Of a stretch of 64,000 bases of DNA, positions 56,819-64,000 are shown in pieces (position 1 is the stretch's first letter; each line of letters opens with the position of its first letter). The DNA is from Elymus sibiricus (Eukaryota > Streptophyta > Magnoliopsida > Poales > Poaceae). Below the pieces are notes generated by a model. It was not told the origin of the DNA and made no database searches. It worked only from the letters and a program-made list of their open reading frames with translations. The stretch covers positions 186,926,936 through 186,990,935 of the forward strand of contig CM077676.1 of the NCBI GenBank assembly GCA_039707655.1, read 5' to 3'. Both the position numbers and the translations under genes were made by a program.

Positions 56819-57592
56819 TCAGACGTCTCCGTAGTAATCCTCATAGAGGTTACCACCGTGGCCTGGAAGCTGAAGGTGAGGATCCGGAAACACACTAGCC
56901 TGGGGGACCTGGGGTCCGTAGGGACACGGATGTGGCCTAGGTCCCACAGCTGGTGGTAGAAGAGGTCCACGTAGAGGTGTGATACCTCCAACATCAGGCC
57001 AATCTACGCAGGCTGGCAGATGAGTCCGCACTGGATACAACACATCCATATCGCAGTATCCTGTCTGGACAACGGGTGCAAGCTGTGTCAAAGCTGTCCA
57101 AAGACGTGCTCGTGTAGGATAGAGCTCTAAACGAAGGGCACGGACATCATGATCCCTGTCCTCCAGCAACTGTGCGGTGGTCTGGGCCTTCGGCTCCTCA
57201 TGAGCGGCATCAGTATAGAGACCACTAAGATAACCCTCCTCGCGTGGAAGTGACACTGGCATATAACTGAACTCGGTGTTCTGAAGCAGTGCATGCCTAG
57301 CTCAGATTATCGTCATCATGGAATAGGCTGCATCATGAACAGACATATCAATAGTAACTCCGAGTCCATAGGACCAGTGAATAGGCTTTGTAGCTCCTGG
57401 GTACGAAGGATAGATCCTGACGGTGCAAAGGTACTGACTCTGGTTGAAGTCCCGGTACTGCTCCTCCACTGTGTACTCAGGGTACCAGCGGTAACCGGTC
57501 TCAATCATGACACGAACCAGCATGGCCGTATGACCTGGCACATCAATGCACCGGGTCAGACAGACAACCTGATGAGGGGTGCGAGAAGCCAT
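56819..57592 (-). pseudogene. Accessory ORF upstream of gag, related to the LARD ORFs, one internal stop
   Basis: From ATG at 57592 the frame runs 257 codons to 56819 with one TGA at 57302-57304 (codon 97). It lies between the primer site and gag on the same strand. Segments in order: helix-like TAMLVRVMIETGYRW, then PEYTVEEQY, QYLCTVRIYP, IHWSYGLGVT, then DMSVHDAAYSMMTII and, past the stop, ARHALL; next EFSYMPVSLPREEGYLSG and a long charged helix. This matches the segment order of LARD ORF B (10264-10896), including the aromatic stretch after the last helix. The layout resembles a dsRNA-binding domain, but Lys residues of the classical RNA-binding helix are missing. Role unknown. Confidence 0.65.
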
Positions 57593-58012
57593 CTGAAACA
57601 CGAAATAATGCAAAGGCATTAGGATTTCTAGGACAATTCGGGCAGCATAACGGCTGTAAATGCTCAAAATAGATTTTGAGACATCCTGAAAATGGTAGCA
57701 TAACCACTCAACATCATAATATCAAGGTTCTGAGACCAACTGTTAACACACGGAGGTACTAGAAACTGAACTGGAACTTGAGTCCACCATTCCTATGGGT
57801 CTACAGATTAGTAACACGTGATCCTGGTAGAGGGATGAGAAGCCTAGTTCTTAATCCCCGTAGAAAAGAAGAGGGTGACCCGAAAGAATGACACGAGAAG
57901 AGAAGTAAAAAGAGCCTTACGTTCATTTCCACAATCAATTCCCTTATATATAACTAAAGCATTTCTAGACCCGACATCGACCAGTTTGGCTTGATGATCC
58001 TACAGGCAGCCA
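57593..58012. other. Leader between primer site and accessory ORF
   Basis: About 420 bp without a gene; untranslated leader of the chromovirus RNA. Confidence 0.5.
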
Positions 58013-58026
58013 GGCTCTGATACCAA
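58013..58026 (-). other. Chromovirus primer binding site, tRNA-iMet type
   Basis: On the minus strand TTGGTATCAGAGCC begins three bases from the LTR. Confidence 0.92.
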
Positions 58027-58029
58027 CGC

Positions 58030-61000
58030 TGTCAAGACCCCGATCCTAAGTCACACTGATCTAGCATGTAACACATCATATCACTTTGCGGCCTCACGCA
58101 CGGTAACCCACGGCTGCAGCCTTTACCTTGGCCAGGACCGTTTGTGACTTTTGGCTCACGTATATGATTATGTCGCTAGCATCCATATGACAGAGAACCC
58201 GGGCCGACATGACTAGTCGTAAACCAAGGTGGCATGAACTTACGGGGACAGGCGTACATGACCCAGCAATGCACGTGTCGGTCATCAGCGTGTGCAACCA
58301 AGTCGTAGCAAGCTACAAGGACTCTAGTAAAACACCGCGTGACATTTCCCCGAAAGGACAGACATAGGAGCAAAGAAGGACACATGCCGGTCAATCCACG
58401 TGTTCTGGAGCAGTAGCAAGCTACCATGGCTCAGTGGAAGCACTAGGAGGCATTTCCCCATAAGAAAGGCTACCAATAATAAACAACTAGGTGTCGGATC
58501 CGACACATACCAAAGCATTTCAAACATACACACAATATGCTCGATATGTGTAGATACAACATGGCATCACAACATAACTCTACGACTCGAAGTATTTATT
58601 TCAAGGGCTCCGAAGAGCCATACATAACATATCCATACAGGTAGGGGTCACATGACCCAACACTCAAGTCATACAAACATACAAGCACATGCGGAAGGTT
58701 AACTTGTCTGGCTACAGACAACTAGAAAGGGAAAAGGCTGTAGAAGCCTGCCTATCTACAAAGACCCTTCACAGGCACGGGATTGCCACCTGGGTAGCAA
58801 GTCACTCGTCAACGTTGAGGTCTATATAGAAACCGTCTATATTCTCTCCTCTGCAGCAGTTTATTAAGCAAACGTGAGTACAAAGGTACTCAGCAAGTCT
58901 TACATAAGATCTAACTACTCATGAAACAGTATCAACAAAGGGGGTAGTGGTGTTTATTGCAGCAAGCCAGCTTTGACTCTTGGCTATTCTGTACTACGAC
59001 TACCAGTAGTTTGATTAAGATGAGATAGCGCACATGAGTCCACTAATCACCACGCTAATACACCACCGCGGATCCTCTCCCGTCCTCCTACGAGAGGGCC
59101 ATCCACGACACTCACACTTATCTTGATACTTTTATGAGTAACCATTTAAGTTGTCTATGAACAGTATAAGTTCCCAAGTAGTTCATATCCGAGGACGCGG
59201 CTATTCGAATAGATCATAACCCTACAGGGGTGTACTTCTTCACACACGCTTTCCCCACTTACCGCCAGGTACACGTCATGTATGTCGGCAACCTTCAAGC
59301 GGAAGCCTGGCGAGGGTGTCGGCCATGACCTGACTAACCACACAAGTCTCTAGTCCAGGTTTATCACTTATTTGAGTCCACTCCCCAAGGAAGTCCGGCT
59401 GAGGTTTCCACTACGGCCCCAAACGATGAGTGCAGGGTTCCCAAGAGCACCATTCGGGTGTCACTTGGTACACCGTGCCTCGTGCCTACCGCAACAAAGC
59501 CTACCCCTCCGGTCAGCGCTAAGTACGGCCCCCATCACATCCTACAAACACCATAAACTAGTTGTAACTCCTGGACAAAGACCAAGGTGATTAATAAGCT
59601 GAGAGGGGTCAAGTTACCGGAACCCAATGTGTGGTAGTAGCTAATCTTGGATCACATACACGGAACTTAGTTCTTAGGGACGGTTCCAATGAAACAACCC
59701 ACCATGTACTCCTACATGGCCTCTCATCGATACCTTTGCCAAAACAGGTTCAGCACTTCACTCTCATTATCGAACACAACCATTTCACTCCAATCCATCA
59801 CCCAAATGAACCAGACCTGACACAACTCTAGGCATAGCAGGCATAGCATGGTAGGAACACAACAAGGGCTCAAACAACTCGTACACATGCTAGTGGGTTT
59901 CAGCTATTTACTGTGGCAATGACAGGTCATGCAGAGGAAAAGGGGTTCAGCTACCGCAGCAAATAGCAGTTGAAACGATGTTGTCTTAATGCAGTAAAAG
60001 AGAGCAGGAGCGAGAGGATGGGTTTGTATCGGAATGTTCAATGGGGGTTGCTTGCCTGACAGAGTGGTAGAAGGGTACTGCCCTGCAGCTGGATACTTGT
60101 GAATATCCTCGGGAGCAGAACCTACCGCGGAGAACATACCGAAGGCACAATCAATACATGGCAATATGCAACATTATGATGCATGATCATGACATGGCAA
60201 AATGTGTGTGTTTGAGCTAATGCATCTAGCAACGGAATGGTTTGAGTTGGTTTGAACCAAAGGTTCAAATTCAAACTCTTCATATGATTTTTCAAATGTC
60301 ATTTAATTGATTTGACCTGATCAGCAGGCTTAACTTGCTTTGACATGCATGAAAACAGTACCATTGGATAGATTGAATTTTTCTAATCATTTTTCATATA
60401 TAAATCTTTTCCATCCGAGTTACGGTTGATTTACTATGAATTTTTGAAGTTTAAATCATTTTATGGAATTTTCTGGTTATTTAAATTAAACTAAATCCAG
60501 AAAATGATTTAATGCATCAGCATGACATCAAGATGATGTCAGCAGTCAACATGAGTGGTCCAGGTCAAACCTGACGTGTGGGTCCCGTTTGTCTGTCTCT
60601 CATCTGATTAACAGGGTTAATTAGTGCTAAATTAATCCTAATCCTAAATTAGTTAGGGCATGGGCCCACATGTCAGTGGTCAAGGGGGAGTCAACCCCCC
60701 CGGTCAAACCGGTCAAACTCGCCGGCGTTTAGCCGCCGACGGGGTCAGACGCGGCGGTGAGTTGCGGGATTGGGCTACGGTGCCCCGTTCGATGCGTGGC
60801 TAGGCTCGTTGCAGAGCTCTCACCGGCGCGCGTCGAATGGGGGTGGTGGCCGGAGCTGACGGCGGCGAGCTCGGCAGCGGCGGCCGACGTTCGGGTGTGC
60901 GCGGGAACGCGACTGCGCGGTGTAAAAGGGCGAGGCGAGGCGCTGGAGATGCTCTACGCGATGCGGCGAGCTCGATGGACACGCGCTCGGGACCAAATGG

Positions 61001-62058
61001 TCACCGGAGTGTCGGCGGCGGCGAGCTCAGGCGGAGGCGTGCTCGGTCACAAGCGAGGCGATGGCTATGGCGTGAAAAAGAGACAACAGAGTGGGGGGTT
61101 CAGGGTAGAAGCTCACGGCGGTCACGGCGAGCAGGTCGGCGAGCTCGGGGAGGCGTCGGAGCGAGCGGAACGGCGGAGGCAATCTCGGGGCAGAGACGGC
61201 GGCGTCGAGCTCGATGGCGACATCTCCGGGTGTTCGGTGATGCGTGGCTCTGCGAGGAGGCGTAGGCGATGGTGGCGAGGCTCTCTGACATGGAGGGGAG
61301 GTGAGAGGAGCACGGGGGCTGCGGTGGTTCACGTCGGCGGGCGCAGGGGCTTCGGCGATGGCGTCCAGAGGCGAGGGAGAGAGCGAGGGGGCGAATGGGG
61401 AGGTGGGCTCGATCGGGACGGCTCCGAGGAGAACATCTGTGGCGTCGCACTGGCCGGGGACGCAGGCAAGCAGCCTGGGGGCGTGGCGCGCCGTGCGCGC
61501 GCGCGCGTCAGCCACGCGCTCGGCCGACTGGCGCCAGGAGGACGACGACTGGCGCGGCCAGTGGGCTGGGCCGGCACAGGTAAGTGGCCCAGGTGAGGTG
61601 CTCTCTCTCTCTTTTCCATTTCTGTTTCTGTTTTCTAATTTTCTTTTCTGTTTTTGATTTAGTAAAAATACTAAACCATTTTCTAAAATCCTGAAAATGG
61701 TTGTGGGCACTTTTAGAATTATTTCCAACGGCCCTCAACTGTTTTCAAAATTATTTGGGCAATTAAAATATTTATAGCATTTAAAAGCCCAAATTCAAAT
61801 ACTTTATGATTTAATTCAAAAATCCTAGATGACCTAGAAAAATGTGCACCATTTTTGGCAGAGGTTTTCAACCAATTCAAAAATGATGAACTTTTGTGAA
61901 GGGCATTTTGGGTTCATCGAAATTATTTTTAGTTGATCCTAGTTTTTCTGAGGGGTGCTAGGGTTTGTTAACTCCCCATTTCAAATTTAAATGAAAATTT
62001 AGACATGATGCAGCAAGCAAGACTGACCCAAGTGCATTACTAAACTAGGGTTGTGACA
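58030..62058 (-). mobile_element. Chromovirus LTR 2 (middle, chimeric)
   Basis: 4029 bp, starting TGTCAAGACC on +. Left of about 59387 it differs from LTR 1 at roughly 4-6% of sites in the stretches compared. Right of that it is nearly identical apart from scattered changes, mostly C/T or G/A, in the CpG-rich block. It contains the same artefactual GC-rich frames (e.g. 60757-61596). Confidence 0.92.
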
Positions 62059-64000
62059 ACTCACCCCCACTGAAAAGAATCTAGTCCCGAGATTCAGGGT
62101 TTGTCGGGAAGAGTGTGGGGTACTCAAGTCAAAGACGATCCTCCCTTTCCCAAGTAGCTTCTTTCTCGGAATGATGAGACCACTGAACCTTGAGGAACTT
62201 GATGTTCTGGCGTTGGGTGGTATGCTCGGCTTGATCAAGAATACGGATAGGGTATTCTCGATAGGTAAGGTTATCCTGGCGATCAAGCGTTTTGTGGTCC
62301 ACTCCGCGGATAGGATCCAAGAAGCAACGCCTGAGTTGAGAAACGTGGAAGACATCATGAACTCTAGAAAGATGCGGAGGTAGTTCTAATTGGTAGGCAA
62401 CCTCTCCTCATTTAGCAAGAATGCGAAAAGGACCAATGTAGCGAGGAGCCAATTTGCCTTTGATACCGAAACAATGGGTCCCCTTCAGAGGAGTAACCCG
62501 AAGGTAAGCCTTTTCATCAACTTCGTAAGTCACAGCCTTATGATGATGATCATAGTGGCTCTTTTGATGAGATTGGGCTGTTTTCAACTTTTCACGAACA
62601 ATGCAAACTTGCTCTTCTGCTTCCTGAATCATATCCGGGCCAAAGAATTGACTTTCCCCGGTTTCTGACCAGTTAAGAGGCGTTCGACACCTTCGCCCAT
62701 AGAGAACTTCAAAAGGAGCTTTGTCCAAGCTAGATTGATAACTATTGTTATAGGCAAATTCGGCGAATGGAAGGCATTTCTCCCAATCCATCCCGAATGA
62801 GATAATAGAAGCTCTGAGCATATCTTCCAGAATTTGATTGACTCGTTCTACTTGACCACTGGATTGAGGGTGGAAAGCGGTGCTGAAGGAGAGACGAGTC
62901 CCCATAGCATTTTGGAAACTTTCCCAAAATCGAGAGGTGAAAAGACTTCCACGGTCTGAGTTAATCTCCAAAGGAACACCGTGAAGAGACACTATTCAAG
63001 AAATATATAGATCTGCTAACTGACTAGCAGTTATACTTTCCCGAACAGGAAGGAAATGAGCTACTTTGGAAAGACGATCGATGACCACAAAGATAGCATT
63101 ATGCCCTCTCTTGGTCCTGGGAAACCCGGTAATGAAATCCATACCGATTTTATCCCATTTCCATTCAGGAATAGCTAAGGGTTGAAGAGTGCCAGCAGGC
63201 CGTTGATGCTCTGCTTTAACGCGACGACAGACGTCGCAGTTAGCAATGAACTGAGCGATTTCTCTCTTCATTCTAGTCCACCAGAACCTCTGGCGTAGGT
63301 CCTGATACATTTTAGTACTACCAGGATGAATCGTGAGAGGAGTTTCATGAGCCTCCTTAAGGATCAATTGCCGCAGTGGTTGCTTCTTGGGTACCACCAA
63401 GCGGTTCTCAAAGAAGACAACACCCCGGTCATCTACCGTGAAGCAACTAGCAATTCCCTTGGCAATATTTCTCTTCATTCGGGAAATTCCAGTATCATGC
63501 TTCTGGGCTTCTATGATTTGATCCGTAAGGGTAGGGTTTGCCGCCAAGGTAGAAAGGAATCCTCGAGGAACAATGTGAAGGTTAAGCTTACGAAATTCCT
63601 TGTGGAGAAGTGGTTGACCTTGTTGTAACATGAGATTGTTACAATAGGACTTATGACTTAGTGCATCAGCCATGACATTGGCTTTTCCCGGGGTGTAAGT
63701 TATCCCTAAGTCATAATCCGTGGTCAACTCAACCCAACGTCTTTGCCTGAGGTTCAAATCTAGTTGGGTGAAGATATATTTCAAACTTTGGTGATCAGTG
63801 TAGATCTCACAACGATTACCAAGAAAGTAATGTCGCCATGTTTTGAGTGCATGGACTACAGCTGCAAGCTCTAGATCATGTGTTGGATAATTATCCTCAT
63901 GTGGACGCAACTGTTGAGATGCGTATGGAATCACATGACGATCCTGCATGAGTATGCAACCTAATCCTTGTCGCGAGGCGTCACAGTAGATAACAAAGTC
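62045..64000 (-). pseudogene. Chromovirus pol, unit 2, C-terminal part; continues beyond window
   Basis: Near-identical to 51994-53950 (roughly ten differences seen over ~1.9 kb). It covers RNase H, integrase (HHCC and DDE motifs intact) and the chromodomain-like tail. It carries the same stops as unit 1 at the homologous positions 62408 and 62993-62998, so it was copied after the element had decayed. Confidence 0.88.

Larger units (their letters stand above)
47973..64000 (-). mobile_element. Tekay/Del-like chromovirus in LTR-internal-LTR-internal array, right end outside window
   Basis: LTRs at 47973-52007 and 58030-62058; internal domain 52008-58029, and a second internal copy beginning at 62059 that runs off the window. 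All parts are in minus orientation. The middle LTR serves as 5' LTR of one unit and 3' LTR of the next. A tRNA-Met primer site adjoins it at 58013. Gag, protease, RT, RNase H, integrase and a chromodomain-like tail are recognisable. Inserted into an Athila LTR, with left target bases TAGAC. Confidence 0.9.

Overview
This is a eukaryotic window from a large grass genome, most likely Triticeae (wheat/Aegilops type). Nearly all of it is transposable elements nested inside one another. The evidence is Athila-type LTRs with tRNA-Asp primer sites, CACTA transposons with GGCCCGTTAA-rich or TTTGCCGTCTGC-rich ends, Stowaway MITEs, a LARD-type retrotransposon with 4.3-kb LTRs, and a chromodomain gypsy element with 4.0-kb LTRs. 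No bacterial-type genes, rRNA genes or CRISPR arrays were seen. Family names (Sukkula-like, Sabrina/WHAM-like) come from memory of motifs and are tentative; lineage calls rest on visible motifs.

Region by region. (1) 1-15394 is a LARD on the + strand: a 5' LTR cut by the window start, a tRNA-Met primer site, two related ORF cassettes (one broken, one intact), a polypurine tract and a complete 3' LTR. A 6.4-kb Athila-lineage element (3343-9742, TSD GGGCA) sits inside the first ORF. (2) 15395-19596 holds two LTR fragments and a decayed Tat-lineage gypsy pol (RNase H plus integrase). (3) A CACTA transposon starts at 19597. A second Athila-like element (20614-34734, TSD CAGCC) interrupts its subterminal repeats, and a second CACTA element (21377-27176, TSD GTA) interrupts that element's left LTR; this inner CACTA carries an apparently intact multi-exon transposase_24 (TNPA-like) gene. 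The outer CACTA continues with a three-exon minus-strand gene and long tandem repeats; its right end was not found. (4) 42456-47378 is a small island poorer in large elements. It has MITEs, an Ala-rich coiled-coil gene with one frameshift, a long-TIR element, and an F-box-like gene broken by an LTR insertion at 47379. (5) 47973-64000 is a minus-strand Tekay/Del-like chromovirus arranged LTR-internal-LTR-internal. The pattern of divergence between its LTRs records an unequal crossover.

The observation most worth follow-up is an accessory ORF between the primer site and gag of the chromovirus (56819-57592, minus). It resembles both ORFs of the LARD. By eye all three have an alpha-beta-beta-beta-alpha layout recalling a double-stranded-RNA-binding domain, but without the usual lysines. 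The LARD also keeps what looks like the last codons of a chromovirus pol next to its polypurine tract. It can therefore be read as a deletion derivative that kept, and duplicated with its own TATA boxes, only this accessory gene.
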